A DNA stretch of 64,000 nucleotides. Source: Curtobacterium sp. S6 (GTDB lineage: Bacteria > Actinomycetota > Actinomycetes > Actinomycetales > Micrococcaceae). Position 1 is the first letter of the stretch; each line of letters starts with the position of its first letter. This document shows, piece after piece, positions 9,357 to 19,088 of the stretch. A program made the position numbers and the translations under genes. A model generated the notes under the pieces. It did not search any database and was not told the origin of the DNA. It worked only from the letters and a program-made list of their open reading frames with translations. Location: assembly GCF_000710345.2 (NCBI RefSeq), contig NZ_KL537414.1, forward strand, positions 82,965 through 146,964. Reading direction: 5' to 3'.

Positions 9357-9950
9357 ATGACCACCCCGGAGCAGCCTACGAGCCCCAGACTCAGCGTGAG
9401 CCCGACGATCCTTCCCGGACGGAGCTACCTGAGCCTGGTCCTCGAGGTTCCGGAGCACATCCAGAAGGTCGTGATGGACTGGCGGCGGGACAACGGCGCC
9501 GACCCCGGTCATCCGCTCCACATCACGGTGTTCATGACCGAGCTGGGGGAGGACCCGCTTCGGAGCGCGCGGGAATTCCTGCGGGGGCTTGGCGCGGACC
9601 GTGGCTCCCCGGGCGAGGCGACGATCTCGCTGTCCGGGACGGGCACCTTTCGGCCGATCAGCGACGTCGTGTTCCTGACGATCTCCGATGGCGACGATTT
9701 TCTGCGGCGGTTCCACGATCGTTGCCGGGCCTTCCGCGACAGCGCCTCGCCCTTTCTCTTCCACCCCCACATGACGATCGCGCAGAACGAGGACCGCCGC
9801 CTCCTGGAAGCGGCCCTCTACGACTTCCGTCATTTCCACGCGTCGTTCACGGTGGACCGCGTTTCCGCGTATCTCAGCGACGCACACGGCTGGAGCCACC
9901 TGGGCGAGATTCGCCTCGCGGGGCGCCTGCCCCGGGAGGCAAAGGCCTAG
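9357..9950 (+). CDS. 2H phosphoesterase / 2'-5' RNA ligase-like protein
   Basis: The 197-residue protein carries two HxT motifs spaced as in the 2H superfamily: HITVF (after GADPGHPL) and HMTIA (after FLFHP). These proteins act on 2',5'- or cyclic phosphodiesters of RNA or nucleotides; the natural substrate here is unknown. The gene begins 13 bases after trpS and is probably cotranscribed. A link to tRNA ends is possible but only inferred from the neighbour. Its TAG stop shares a CTAG with the stop of the convergent guanylyltransferase gene. Confidence 0.78.
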   Translation: MTTPEQPTSPRLSVSPTILPGRSYLSLVLEVPEHIQKVVMDWRRDNGADPGHPLHITVFMTELGEDPLRSAREFLRGLGADRGSPGEATISLSGTGTFRPISDVVFLTISDGDDFLRRFHDRCRAFRDSASPFLFHPHMTIAQNEDRRLLEAALYDFRHFHASFTVDRVSAYLSDAHGWSHLGEIRLAGRLPREAKA

Positions 9951-11086
9951 AGGACGTCGGTGTCGCCGTTCTCCTTGAGGGCGTTGACGGCGTTCTTGAC
10001 CCGTTGCGCGTGCTCCTGCGTGGTGACCAACAGCGCGTCCGGGGTGTCCACGACGACGATATCCTCGACGCCGATCAGCGCGACGATGCGGCTGGTATCC
10101 GAGGCGACGATGCCCGAGGCATTGTCCGTCATGACTCGCTTATTTTTGCCGATCACCGCGACCTCGTCGACGTTGACGGCGCGGTTGAGCCGGCTGATGG
10201 CGGCAAAGTCTCCGACGTCGTCCCAGGTGAAGGAGGCGGGGACCATGGCCACATCGCCGGCGGCGGCCGCGGGCTCGGCCACGGCGTAGTCGATCGCGAT
10301 CTTCGGCAGGTCCGGCCAGACACGGTCCATCACGGCGTCGCGCTGATCGGTCTCCCACGCCTGGGCGATCTCCATGATGCCGTCGTGCAGCTCGGGCTGA
10401 TTGGCCTGGAGATGGTGGAGCAAGAGCCGGGCCGGGGCGACGAACATGCCGGCGTTCCAGGTGTAGTTTCCGCTGCGCACGTACGAGCGGGCGGTGTCCT
10501 CGTCGGGCTTCTCGACGAAGTCCTCGACCTTCAGCGCGGACGGCGCCTGGTCGATGTTGAGTCCTTCGCTGGCGCGGATGTAGCCGAATCCCGTGGATGG
10601 GGAGGTCGGGTTGATGCCAATGGTCACGATCCGGCCGGTCTCGGCGGTCGCGACGGCCTCCTTGACGACCCGGTGAAATTCCTCGGTGGGCTCCACGACG
10701 TGGTCGGCGGCGAAGGAACCGATGATCGCCTCGGGATCCCGCAGCGAGATGATCGCGCTGGCCAAACCGATGGCCGCGCCGGAGTCCTTGGGCGACGGCT
10801 CGAGGACCAGATTCTCGTCAGCGCATTCCGGCAACTGCTGCTGTACTGCCTGCGCGTGGGTGCGTCCGGTGATCACCATCACCCCGTCGGAGCTCAGGTC
10901 GATCAGCCGATCGTAGGTCGCGCGCAACAGGGAGTGGCCCGAACCGGTCAGGTCCAGAAGGAACTTGGGTGCGTCCGCCCTAGACAGTGGCCAGAGTCGT
11001 GACCCGACACCCCCAGCCGGGATAAACGGGTAGAAATGTGCGCTGTGAGTTTTCATCGTCCCCATCGTAACCGTTGGATTCGTCAT
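9947..11086 (-). CDS. manC: Mannose-1-phosphate guanylyltransferase
   Basis: The enzyme makes GDP-mannose from mannose-1-phosphate and GTP, feeding mannosylated glycans and lipids. Diagnostic motifs are the nucleotidyltransferase signature PAGGVGSRLWPLSR, PKFLLDLTGSGHSLL, GSFAADHVVEP, FVEKPDEDTA and NAGMFVAPARLLLHHL. From the ATG at 11086 the product has 379 residues; in-frame alternatives are TTG 11095, ATG 11065 and ATG 11056, and only the last has a purine-rich stretch (GGGGACG) close upstream. There is no C-terminal isomerase domain, so it is monofunctional. The 3' end overlaps the convergent gene by four bases. Confidence 0.9.
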   Translation of the reverse strand: MTNPTVTMGTMKTHSAHFYPFIPAGGVGSRLWPLSRADAPKFLLDLTGSGHSLLRATYDRLIDLSSDGVMVITGRTHAQAVQQQLPECADENLVLEPSPKDSGAAIGLASAIISLRDPEAIIGSFAADHVVEPTEEFHRVVKEAVATAETGRIVTIGINPTSPSTGFGYIRASEGLNIDQAPSALKVEDFVEKPDEDTARSYVRSGNYTWNAGMFVAPARLLLHHLQANQPELHDGIMEIAQAWETDQRDAVMDRVWPDLPKIAIDYAVAEPAAAAGDVAMVPASFTWDDVGDFAAISRLNRAVNVDEVAVIGKNKRVMTDNASGIVASDTSRIVALIGVEDIVVVDTPDALLVTTQEHAQRVKNAVNALKENGDTDVL

Positions 11087-11408
11087 AATTCTCAAGGCGG
11101 GCCACGGGGCCTTCGATGCAGTCTGACCCGAACTCGATCCAGGCGGATCCGCACCGATCGGCGGAAAGTAAGGGAAGCAACGGAATAGTGGACAAAAAGG
11201 TTACCTAATATCCCCGTCACGGCGCGGATCGAGGCCGTCGACATGGTGTCACCAAGGCGCCAATCGGCTGGTAATCTGGCCGTAGAACTCGCTCACTTAT
11301 GACACATCGGGGCCTGCCCGATCTGCACAGTGGCAGTAGTATGTGGGCCCCCGCCGGCGGAAGACCGACGCCGCGGCCCTCCGCTTGATGAATCAGGGAG
11401 GTTATTCA
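11087..11408. other. Divergent intergenic region, manC / sdhC
   Basis: This ~320-bp stretch separates the divergent guanylyltransferase and succinate dehydrogenase genes, so it must hold promoters for both. Possible -10 hexamers on the plus strand are TAATAT (11206-11211) and TAGTAT (11337-11342), but neither has a good -35. I see no coding sequence, terminator or convincing operator. Confidence 0.5.
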
Positions 11409-11789
11409 GTGCCGAATACATCCAAAGGCACCCTCTACCGTGGCCGCCAAGGCATGTGGTCGTGGGTGGCCCATCGCGTGACGGGTATCGCGATTTTCTT
11501 CTTTTTGCTGGTCCACGTGCTGGATACGGCCCTCGTACGGGTTTCCCCGGAGGCCTACAACGCCGTGATCGCCACCTACAAGAACCCCATCATGGGTCTC
11601 GGTGAGGCCGGCCTCGTGGCGGCCATCGTCTATCACGCCTTCAACGGCCTGCGCATCATCCTGATCGACTTCTGGAAGAACGGCGCAAAGAACCAAAAGG
11701 CGATGCTGTGGGGCGTGTTGATCCTCTGGGTCATCGCGATCGTTCCCTTCGCCATCCGCCACCTCGCGATCGTTTTTGGAGGTCACTAA
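11409..11789 (+). CDS. sdhC: Succinate dehydrogenase cytochrome b subunit SdhC
   Basis: This 126-residue membrane anchor of complex II has three hydrophobic helices. The first region contains GMWSWVAHRVTGIAIFFFL with the His-Arg pair typical of SdhC, and YHAFNGLRI carries a second conserved histidine of the type that ligates haem. The GTG at 11409 is chosen because GGGAGG precedes it by seven bases; an in-frame ATG 21 bases upstream overlaps that site. It is the first gene of sdhCDAB; sdhD follows after three bases. Confidence 0.93.
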   Translation: MPNTSKGTLYRGRQGMWSWVAHRVTGIAIFFFLLVHVLDTALVRVSPEAYNAVIATYKNPIMGLGEAGLVAAIVYHAFNGLRIILIDFWKNGAKNQKAMLWGVLILWVIAIVPFAIRHLAIVFGGH

Positions 11790-11792
11790 CCC

Positions 11793-12278
11793 ATGGCAAC
11801 TCCGTTGAAAACTCGGATCGCCGTACCGCGCAGCCGCGACAACAGCGTCAATGGCGTCAAGTACAACCGATCCGGTTCCAAGCGCAATAACTTCGAGATG
11901 TTCGCATGGCTTTACATGCGTGTCTCCGGTGTCGTCCTGATCGTCCTGATCTTCGGACACCTCTTCGTGAACCTCATGGTCGGTGATGGCGTGCACGCGA
12001 TCGACTTTGGCTTCGTCGGTGGCAAATGGGCCAACCCGTTCTGGCAGGTCTGGGACCTGATCATGCTGTGGCTCGCCATGCTCCACGGAACCAACGGCGT
12101 GCGCACCGTCATTGACGACTACGCCGAAAAGGACAAGACCCGCTTCTGGCTCAAGACCCTGCTGTTCCTGGCGGCCGGGTTCATCCTTCTGGTGGGCACC
12201 TTGGTGATCTTCACCTTCTCGCCGTGCCCCACCGGAGCGGACCCCTCGCTGGTCCCGTCCTTCTGCCCGGCCCCGTAG
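11793..12278 (+). CDS. sdhD: Succinate dehydrogenase membrane anchor SdhD
   Basis: The 161-residue second anchor of complex II has a basic N-terminus, three transmembrane helices (around [32 protein letters not shown] and [18 protein letters not shown]) and a short Cys/Pro-rich tail. The conserved histidine in FGHLFVNLM and the HGTNG loop fit haem and quinone sites of the family. The gene lies three bases after sdhC, with GGAGG overlapping the end of sdhC as ribosome-binding site. Confidence 0.93.
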   Translation: MATPLKTRIAVPRSRDNSVNGVKYNRSGSKRNNFEMFAWLYMRVSGVVLIVLIFGHLFVNLMVGDGVHAIDFGFVGGKWANPFWQVWDLIMLWLAMLHGTNGVRTVIDDYAEKDKTRFWLKTLLFLAAGFILLVGTLVIFTFSPCPTGADPSLVPSFCPAP

Positions 12279-12363
12279 CTTCGCCCGGACATTCGACGCA
12301 GGGGAGCGGCCCACGCGGCGGCCCCCAACCCTTCAAGACTCAAACAGGAAAGAGCATCCAAGA

Positions 12364-14124
12364 ATGCAGCTTCACAAGTACGATGTGCTCATCGTCGGTG
12401 CCGGCGGGGCCGGTATGCGCGCGGCCATCGAGTCTGGCCAGCGAGCTCGAACCGCCGTACTGACCAAGATCTACCCGACCCGTTCGCACACGGGTGCGGC
12501 CCAGGGCGGCATGTGCGCGGCACTCGCCAACGTCGAGGAAGACAACTGGGAATGGCACACCTTCGACACCATTAAGGGTGGCGACTACCTGGTCGACCAG
12601 GATGCCGCGGAGGTCATGGCCAAGGAGGCCATCGACGCCGTGCTGGACCTGGAAAAGATGGGCCTGCCCTTCAACCGCACCCCGGAGGGACGCATCGACC
12701 AGCGTCGCTTCGGCGGCCACACCCGTGACCACGGCAAGTCCCCGGTGCGTCGCGCGTGCTACGCCGCCGACCGCACGGGTCACATGATTCTCCAGACGCT
12801 GTACCAGAACTGCGTCAAGCACAACGTCGAGTTCTTCAACGAGTACTACGTGCTGGACCTGATCATGACGGAGGTCGACGGGCAGCGTCGCCCCTCCGGC
12901 GTCGTGACCTACGACCTGGCCACCGGCGATATCCACGTGTTCCAGGCCAAGTCGATCGTTTTCGCCTCCGGCGGTTGCGGCAAGATCTTCAAGACCACCT
13001 CGAACGCTCACACGTTGACGGGCGACGGCATGGCCATCGCCTTCCGCAACGGTCTTCCCCTCGAGGACATGGAATTCGTGCAGTTCCACCCGACCGGCCT
13101 GGCGGGCCTGGGCATCCTGGTCTCGGAGGCGGCCCGCGGCGAAGGCGGCATTCTGCGCAACTCCGAGGGCGAACGCTTCATGGAGCGTTACGCCCCGACC
13201 ATTAAGGACCTCGCCCCGCGCGACATCGTGGCCCGTTCGATGGCCAACGAGGTGCGCGAAGGCCGAGGTTGCGGCCCCAATAAGGACTACGTCCTGTTGG
13301 ACCTGACCCACCTCGAACCCGCCCACATCGATGCGAAGCTCCCCGATATCACGGAGTTTGCCCGCACGTACCTGGGTGTCGAGCCCTATACCGAGCCGGT
13401 CCCGGTCTTCCCGACCGCGCACTACGCGATGGGCGGCATCCCGACCAACATCGACGCCGAGGTCTACCAGAACTCGGAAGAGACGGTCCCCGGCCTTTAC
13501 GCGGCCGGCGAGGTCGCCTGTGTGTCGGTTCACGGATCCAACCGTTTGGGCACCAACTCGTTGCTGGACATCAACGTGTTCGGCAAGCGGGCCGGCATCC
13601 GCGCCGCCGAGTACGCCGCGACGGCGGACTTCCTGCCCATCGCGGAAGACGCGACGCAGCGCACCATGGATCTCCTCGAGATGGTCCGCAGCGGCCACGG
13701 CGACGAGAAGGTCGGCGTGCTGCGCAAGGAGCTGCAGGACGTCATGGACGCCGACATGCAGGTGTTCCGCACCGCCGATACGATCCACAACGCGCTCAAC
13801 AAGATCGCGGAACTCCAGGATCGTTACACCCGCATCGCGATTCAGGATCAGGGCAAGCGGTTCAACCTGGACCTGCTGGAGGCAGTGGAGCTCGGCTTCC
13901 TCCTCGAGCTGGCCAAGGTCATGTCCGTCGCCGCCCTGCACCGTGAGGAGTCCCGCGGAGGTCACTTCCGCGAAGACTTCCCGGACCGCGATGACGACAA
14001 GTTCATGAAGCACTCGATGGCCTACCTGGACGAGAGCGCCGAGACCGACAGCGTCGCCGGCATCCGCCTCGAGACCAAGCCGGTGATCTTCACCCGCTAC
14101 GAGCCAATGGAGCGTAAGTACTAA
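12364..14124 (+). CDS. sdhA: Succinate dehydrogenase flavoprotein subunit SdhA
   Basis: This 586-residue catalytic subunit oxidises succinate to fumarate on the cytoplasmic side of complex II. The N-terminal dinucleotide motif [10 protein letters not shown] (11-20) binds FAD, and His42 in [10 protein letters not shown] is the covalent flavin site. [13 protein letters not shown] and [14 protein letters not shown] are active-site regions of the family. Length matches the SdhA of other bacteria. AGGAAAGAG lies upstream of the ATG. The stop overlaps the sdhB start by one base (TAATG). Confidence 0.97.
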   Translation: MQLHKYDVLIVGAGGAGMRAAIESGQRARTAVLTKIYPTRSHTGAAQGGMCAALANVEEDNWEWHTFDTIKGGDYLVDQDAAEVMAKEAIDAVLDLEKMGLPFNRTPEGRIDQRRFGGHTRDHGKSPVRRACYAADRTGHMILQTLYQNCVKHNVEFFNEYYVLDLIMTEVDGQRRPSGVVTYDLATGDIHVFQAKSIVFASGGCGKIFKTTSNAHTLTGDGMAIAFRNGLPLEDMEFVQFHPTGLAGLGILVSEAARGEGGILRNSEGERFMERYAPTIKDLAPRDIVARSMANEVREGRGCGPNKDYVLLDLTHLEPAHIDAKLPDITEFARTYLGVEPYTEPVPVFPTAHYAMGGIPTNIDAEVYQNSEETVPGLYAAGEVACVSVHGSNRLGTNSLLDINVFGKRAGIRAAEYAATADFLPIAEDATQRTMDLLEMVRSGHGDEKVGVLRKELQDVMDADMQVFRTADTIHNALNKIAELQDRYTRIAIQDQGKRFNLDLLEAVELGFLLELAKVMSVAALHREESRGGHFREDFPDRDDDKFMKHSMAYLDESAETDSVAGIRLETKPVIFTRYEPMERKY

Positions 14125-14915
14125 TGACTACTCAGGAAAAGGAAGCCGCAGAGCCGGCATCGAAGGTCGATCTTCCGGGCGAGTCCGGTGGCGGGGGAGA
14201 GATCCCCAAGTACAACCTGACCCTGAAGGTCCGCCGCTACAATCCCGAGGTTTCGGACGAGGCCTACTGGGACGAATTCCAGCTCGAAATGTTCGGCACC
14301 GACCGTGTCCTGGACGCACTGCACAAGGTCAAGTGGGAGATCGACGGTTCGCTGTCGTTCCGCCGCTCCTGCGCCCACGGCGTGTGCGGCTCGGACGCCA
14401 TGCGCATCAACGGCCGCAACCGCCTCGCGTGCAAGACCCTTCTCAAGGATCTCGATCTCGAGAAGCCGGTCACGGTTGAGGCGATCAAGGGCCTTCCCTG
14501 CGAGAAGGACCTCATCGTGGACATGGAACCGTTCTTCCAGTCCTACCGCGAGATCATGCCGTTCCTCATGAACGAGGGGCACGAACCCGAGCGCGAGAGG
14601 TACCAGTCGCAAGAGGACCGGGATCGTTTCGACGACACGACCAAGTGCATCCTGTGCGCGGCGTGCACATCCTCGTGCCCCGTGTTCTGGACCGACGGTC
14701 AGTACTTCGGTCCGGCCGCGATCGTCAACGCGCATCGATTCATCTTCGACTCGCGCGACGACGCCGGTGACATGCGGCTGGAGATCCTCAACGACAAGGA
14801 AGGCGTTTGGCGTTGTCGGACCACCTTCAACTGCACCGAGGCGTGCCCCCGCGGCATCCAGATCACCAAGGCCATCGCCGAGGTCAAGCAGGCGGTTCTC
14901 GCCCGCGCGTTCTGA
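14124..14915 (+). CDS. sdhB: Succinate dehydrogenase iron-sulphur subunit SdhB
   Basis: The 263-residue electron-transfer subunit carries the [2Fe-2S] motif SCAHGVCGSDAM with a downstream Cys (LACKTLL), the [4Fe-4S] motif CILCAACTSSCP and the [3Fe-4S] ligands in CTEACPRGIQITKAI. It passes electrons from SdhA to quinone at the SdhCD anchor. It has a slightly longer acidic N-terminus than enteric SdhB. Translation is probably coupled to sdhA through the TAATG overlap. A strong terminator follows. Confidence 0.97.
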   Translation: MTTQEKEAAEPASKVDLPGESGGGGEIPKYNLTLKVRRYNPEVSDEAYWDEFQLEMFGTDRVLDALHKVKWEIDGSLSFRRSCAHGVCGSDAMRINGRNRLACKTLLKDLDLEKPVTVEAIKGLPCEKDLIVDMEPFFQSYREIMPFLMNEGHEPERERYQSQEDRDRFDDTTKCILCAACTSSCPVFWTDGQYFGPAAIVNAHRFIFDSRDDAGDMRLEILNDKEGVWRCRTTFNCTEACPRGIQITKAIAEVKQAVLARAF

Positions 14916-14941
14916 TGCGTGATCGGTCACGCCGGTGAATC

Positions 14942-14990
14942 GACGCCGCCCTCTCCCCGCCGCAGGGGAGAGGGCGGCGTCATGTTTTAA
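14942..14990 (+). terminator. Intrinsic terminator after sdhCDAB
   Basis: A perfect 17-bp GC-rich inverted repeat (14942-14958 and 14965-14981, loop of 6) is followed by atgttttaa. It separates the sdh operon from the amidohydrolase gene. Confidence 0.92.
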
Positions 14991-15028
14991 CACGAATGCA
15001 ACGTGACGGCGTTTTCGGGTATGCGCGC

Positions 15029-15034
15029 TATGGT
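15029..15034 (+). promoter_or_regulatory. -10-like TATGGT, leaderless start of the 15042 gene
   Basis: TATGGT is followed by seven bases and the ATG at 15042. A weak -35-like TGACGG lies at 15004-15009 with a 19-base spacing. The preceding terminator ends about 40 bases upstream, leaving no room for a conventional leader. Confidence 0.45.
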
Positions 15035-15041
15035 CACTCAT

Positions 15042-16259
15042 ATGGCAAATAGTCCGACTCTCTCAGCATCCGGTAGCCCCCTCCACGTGACGCCCCTGGT
15101 CGGAAAGTTCGTTGACGAACTGATCGACTTTCGGCGCACGGTGCATCGTTATCCGGAGCTCTCCTACCGGGAACACGAGACGACCGAACGTCTCGTCGCC
15201 CGCTTGGAGAAGGCGGGCCTGAAGCCCGTGCGTTTCTCGCACACGGGGTGTTACGTGGACATCGGTCACGGGCCGATCGCCGTCGCGCTACGGGCCGACA
15301 TCGACGCCCTGCCCATCCAGGAGAAGACCGGACTCGACTTCGCCTCCGTGAACGACGACGTCATGCACGCGTGCGGACACGACATCCACCAGACCGTCAT
15401 GCTGGGCGTGGCGCTGACCCTGGCGGATATCGATTCTTCCGCGCCGCTGGCCGGAACCGTCCGGGTCATCTTCCAGCCCGCCGAGGAGCAGCTGCCCGGC
15501 GGCGCCGTGTCGGTCATCAAGGAGGGCGCCCTCGAGGGAGTCCCGCGCGCCTTCGCGTTGCACTGCGAGCCGAAGGTCGACGTCGGGCAGGTCGGCACGC
15601 GCATCGGGGCCATCACCTCGGCGACCGACACCATCAAACTGAAGGTCAACGGGCGAGGCGGCCACACCTCGCGTCCGCACCTGACCGAAGACCTGATCTA
15701 CGCGATGGGCCAGATCGCGATCAACGTGCCCGCCGTGCTGTCGCGAAACCTCGACGTCCGATCCGGCGTCCTCGTGGTGTGGGGCCAGATCGAGGCCGGC
15801 GTCGCCCCCAACGCGATCCCCGCCACGGGTTACATGGCCGGAACCATGCGGTGCCTGGACGCCGACGCCTGGTACCGGGCCGGGGAGCTGCTCGACGAGG
15901 TCGTCGAGCAGGTTTCCGCGCCCTACGGCGTGGAGGTCGAGCTGGAGCACGTCCCTGGTGTCCCGCCCGTGGTCAACACGGAGACCGAGACGACCCTCTT
16001 GGAGAATGCCGCGCGGGCCGAGTTGGGGGAAGACTCCGTGGTGCTCATGGAACAGTCCATGGGCGGCGAGGACTTCGCGTGGATGCTCCAAGAAGTTCCC
16101 GGCTCGATGATGAGGCTGGGAACCCGCACCCCCGGCGGGCCCACCTACGACCTCCACCAGGCGGACTACATCGCCGACGAACGCGCGATCGAGTGCGGCA
16201 TCCGCGTCATGGCGGCGACGGCGCTCCGGGCCGTCAATCTTGAGCGTCGCGGCGGCTGA
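15042..16259 (+). CDS. M20-family amidohydrolase
   Basis: The 405-residue product resembles N-acyl-amino-acid or IAA-amide hydrolases of the dimetal M20D group. Motifs include HRYPELSYREHET near the N-terminus, MHACGHDIHQTVMLG (metal ligands), FQPAEEQLPGGA with the catalytic Glu pair, GRGGHTSRPHL in the dimerisation domain and QSMGGEDFAWML near the C-terminus. It should be cytosolic. In-frame starts exist at 15003, 15021 and 15030; 15042 is chosen because a -10-like TATGGT lies seven bases before it and no ribosome-binding site precedes any candidate. The substrate is not shown. Confidence 0.85.
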   Translation: MANSPTLSASGSPLHVTPLVGKFVDELIDFRRTVHRYPELSYREHETTERLVARLEKAGLKPVRFSHTGCYVDIGHGPIAVALRADIDALPIQEKTGLDFASVNDDVMHACGHDIHQTVMLGVALTLADIDSSAPLAGTVRVIFQPAEEQLPGGAVSVIKEGALEGVPRAFALHCEPKVDVGQVGTRIGAITSATDTIKLKVNGRGGHTSRPHLTEDLIYAMGQIAINVPAVLSRNLDVRSGVLVVWGQIEAGVAPNAIPATGYMAGTMRCLDADAWYRAGELLDEVVEQVSAPYGVEVELEHVPGVPPVVNTETETTLLENAARAELGEDSVVLMEQSMGGEDFAWMLQEVPGSMMRLGTRTPGGPTYDLHQADYIADERAIECGIRVMAATALRAVNLERRGG

Positions 16260-16397
16260 CCAGCCCGGTCGATCCTGTGGATGGGCACCCATGCGCGATG
16301 TGACGGTTTAGACTAGAAGCCGTACCGCACATCACTCGCGTCCTTTCCCGGCAGGGGGCACCTTGGCCCTCCGGGTCGGCGCACCCGGAGGTAATTC

Positions 16398-17513
16398 ATG
16401 CCCGCCCCTCGCATTTCGGGACCACGCCGCGCCGTCGCGGTGACCGGTGCCCTCGTCAGCGCGTCCGCCCTGGTCCTGACCGGTTGCGCGCCTGCCCCGG
16501 ATCAAGATGCCGACATCGCCAACGACCGCTCGGATTACACCGGGTGCATCGTCTCGGACTCGGGCGGCTTTGACGACCGTTCCTTCAACCAGAACTCCTA
16601 CGAAGGATTGTTGAAGACCAAGGACGACTACGGGATCCAGACCAAGCAGGCGGAATCGCAGGCGGTCACCGATTACGAACCCAACGTCAACTCGATGGTC
16701 CAGGGCGGGTGCGGGCTGACCGTGACCGTCGGATTCAATATTGCCGACGCGACCAAGGCGGCCGCGCAGGCCAACCCGGACATGCACTTCGCCACGGTGG
16801 ACGACAACTCCATCGACCTGCCGAACGTGCGTCCCATCATCTACGACACCTCCCAGGCCGCATTCCTGGCCGGGTACCTCGCCGCGGGATCCACCAAGAC
16901 CGGCAAGATCGCAACCTTCGGCGGCATGGAGATTCCCACGGTCACGATCTTCATGGACGGCTTCGCCGAAGGCGTCAAGTACTACAACCAGCAGAAGCAC
17001 AAGGACGTCACGCTGCTGGGTTGGGACGTCGCCAAACAGACCGGAACGTTTACCGGCGATTTCGAGGACACGGGCAAGGGCAAGACCACGACCCAGAACT
17101 TCCTCAATGAAGGAGCCGACATCGTGATGCCCGTGGCCGGCCCCGTGGGCAACGGGGCGGTGGACGCCGTGAACGGCTACAACTCGGACGAGCCGAAGAA
17201 CCCGGCGCGCATCATCTGGGTCGATTCGGACGGCTACGAAACCCTCTCCGGGGGCCAGGAATACGTCTTGACCTCGGTCATCAAGAAAATGGGCGACGCC
17301 GTGGAAAGCGCCTACGTGGACGACATGGACGGCAAATTCACCAATCAGCCCTACGTCGGAACCCTTCAGAACGACGGCGTGGGGCTGGCCCCCTACCACG
17401 ACCAGGAAGGCAATATCCCGGATGGGCTGAAGAATGAGCTCAAGGACCTCAAACAGCAGATCATCGACGGCAAGATCACGGTCTCTTCCAAGGCCAGCCC
17501 GGTGAAGAAGTAA
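16398..17513 (+). CDS. BMP-family nucleoside-binding lipoprotein of ABC importer
   Basis: The 371-residue substrate-binding lipoprotein starts with a twin-Arg-containing n-region and the lipobox LTGC (Cys30). The mature part has the Bmp/PnrA/Med fold signature: CIVSDSGGFDDRSFNQ near the N-terminus, SNSMVQ-like hinge sequence, FLAGYLAAGSTKTGKIATFGG and IIWVDSDGY. Family members bind purine or pyrimidine nucleosides. GGAGG lies just upstream of the ATG. The ATPase and two permeases follow at once, and nucleoside-degrading enzymes after them, which supports nucleoside uptake as the role. Confidence 0.9.
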   Translation: MPAPRISGPRRAVAVTGALVSASALVLTGCAPAPDQDADIANDRSDYTGCIVSDSGGFDDRSFNQNSYEGLLKTKDDYGIQTKQAESQAVTDYEPNVNSMVQGGCGLTVTVGFNIADATKAAAQANPDMHFATVDDNSIDLPNVRPIIYDTSQAAFLAGYLAAGSTKTGKIATFGGMEIPTVTIFMDGFAEGVKYYNQQKHKDVTLLGWDVAKQTGTFTGDFEDTGKGKTTTQNFLNEGADIVMPVAGPVGNGAVDAVNGYNSDEPKNPARIIWVDSDGYETLSGGQEYVLTSVIKKMGDAVESAYVDDMDGKFTNQPYVGTLQNDGVGLAPYHDQEGNIPDGLKNELKDLKQQIIDGKITVSSKASPVKK

Positions 17514-17528
17514 TCAGGAAGGCCGAGA

Positions 17529-19088
17529 ATGAAACTCGAACTGCGGTCGGTGACCAAACGCTTCGGCTCCTTCACCGCGAACGACTCGATCGATCTGGTG
17601 GTCGAGCCCGGGACCGTGCACTGTCTCCTCGGCGAGAACGGTGCGGGCAAGTCAACCCTCATGAACGTCATCTACGGGCTCTACGAACCCACCGCCGGTG
17701 AAATCCTGGTGGACGATCAACCCGTGACCTTCTCCGGCCCCGGGGACGCGATGGCCGCCGGCATCGGCATGGTCCACCAGCACTTCATGCTCGTACCGGT
17801 CTTCACGGTCGCGGAGAACGTGGCCCTCGGCGCGGAGGAAACCAAAGGCGCATCCCTCAACCTCGAGGCCACCAAGAAAAAAATCCGTGAGATCTCCGAA
17901 AGATACGGATTCCACGTGGACCCCGACGCGATCGTCGAGGATCTTCCAGTCGGGGTTCAGCAAAGGGTCGAGATCATCAAGGCGCTCGTGCGCGACGCCG
18001 AAATCCTGATCCTGGACGAACCGACGGCGGTGCTGACCCCGGCCGAAACCGACGAGCTGTTGGCGATCATGGCTCAGCTCCGGTCGGACGGGAAGTCCCT
18101 CCTGTTCATCTCGCATAAATTGCGCGAGGTCAGGGCCGTCTCGGACGAGATCACCGTGATCCGTCGGGGAAAGGTCGTCGGAACCGTCGAGCCGTCGGCG
18201 TCGACCACCGAGCTGGCCGCCATGATGGTCGGGCACGACGTCAACCTCGTCGTGGACAAGGCCGCGCCGAAGACCAACGATTCCGAGTTCTCGGTGCGGG
18301 GCCTGTCCCTGGTCTCTCCGACCGGCGTCAAGGTCCTCGACGAGATCGACCTGACGGTCCGCGGCGGCGAGATCCTCGCGATCGCGGGCGTCCAGGGCAA
18401 CGGACAGACCGAGTTCACCGAGACCATCATGGGGCTGCATCCCAAAGCGACCGGAACCGTGAGCCTGAACGGGAAGAACCTGCTGGGCCGCTCGACCAAG
18501 AAGATCATCCGCTCCGGCGTCGGCTTCGTCCCCGAGGACCGGCTCGACGACGGCCTGGTGGGCTCGTTCAGCATCGAGGAGAACCTCGTGCTGAACCGCT
18601 TCGACGAAAAGACCTTCTCCAAGGGCCCGCAGCTCAAGCGCCGGGCTATCAAGGCCAACGCCCGCGAGAAGGCCGCCGACTTCGACATCCGCATGAACAG
18701 CCTCTCGGACCGCGTCGAGACGCTTTCCGGCGGAAACCAGCAGAAGGTCGTGGTGGCCCGCGAACTGTCGCATCGACTCGCGCTGTTTGTGGCCTCGCAG
18801 CCGACCCGCGGCGTGGACGTCGGCTCCATCGAGCTGATTCACCAACGCATCGTCGCGCAACGAGATTCCGGAACACCGGTGATTCTCGTATCCACCGAAT
18901 TGGATGAGGTCTATGCGCTCGCCGACCGCATCGCCGTGTTCCATCACGGTCGCCTCATGGGCATCGTCAACCCGGATATTCCGCGAGAGGTACTCGGCAT
19001 GATGATGGCGGGGGCCACCGCCGACGAAGCCTACGCAGAATCCTCGCACCCAGCACCGGCGGAAGCCGCCGAAGGAGAGATCTCATGA
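17529..19088 (+). CDS. Nucleoside ABC importer ATPase (two ATPase domains)
   Basis: The 519-residue cytoplasmic protein has two tandem ABC domains, as in sugar and nucleoside importers. Domain 1 has Walker A GENGAGKST and Walker B ILILDEPTAVL but a degenerate signature (PVGVQQRVEI). Domain 2 has a degenerate Walker A (GVQGNGQTE), an intact signature LSGGNQQKVVVARE and SQPTRGVDVG in the Walker B position. This asymmetry is usual in the RbsA/NupA-like group. GGAAGG precedes the ATG 15 bases after the binding-protein gene. The stop overlaps the permease start (ATGA). Confidence 0.93.
   Translation: MKLELRSVTKRFGSFTANDSIDLVVEPGTVHCLLGENGAGKSTLMNVIYGLYEPTAGEILVDDQPVTFSGPGDAMAAGIGMVHQHFMLVPVFTVAENVALGAEETKGASLNLEATKKKIREISERYGFHVDPDAIVEDLPVGVQQRVEIIKALVRDAEILILDEPTAVLTPAETDELLAIMAQLRSDGKSLLFISHKLREVRAVSDEITVIRRGKVVGTVEPSASTTELAAMMVGHDVNLVVDKAAPKTNDSEFSVRGLSLVSPTGVKVLDEIDLTVRGGEILAIAGVQGNGQTEFTETIMGLHPKATGTVSLNGKNLLGRSTKKIIRSGVGFVPEDRLDDGLVGSFSIEENLVLNRFDEKTFSKGPQLKRRAIKANAREKAADFDIRMNSLSDRVETLSGGNQQKVVVARELSHRLALFVASQPTRGVDVGSIELIHQRIVAQRDSGTPVILVSTELDEVYALADRIAVFHHGRLMGIVNPDIPREVLGMMMAGATADEAYAESSHPAPAEAAEGEIS

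Noticed and set aside
9722-11002. 426-codon open frame on the plus strand over the guanylyltransferase
   Set aside because: Shadow of the minus-strand enzyme; predicted protein is Gly/Val/Asp-rich without domain features.
11299-11388. Possible upstream peptide before sdhC
   Set aside because: A 29-codon frame exists, but it lacks a ribosome-binding site and its sequence has no notable features.
12340-14013. 557-codon open frame on the minus strand over sdhA
   Set aside because: Antisense shadow of a fully recognisable sdhA; no start signal and no family.
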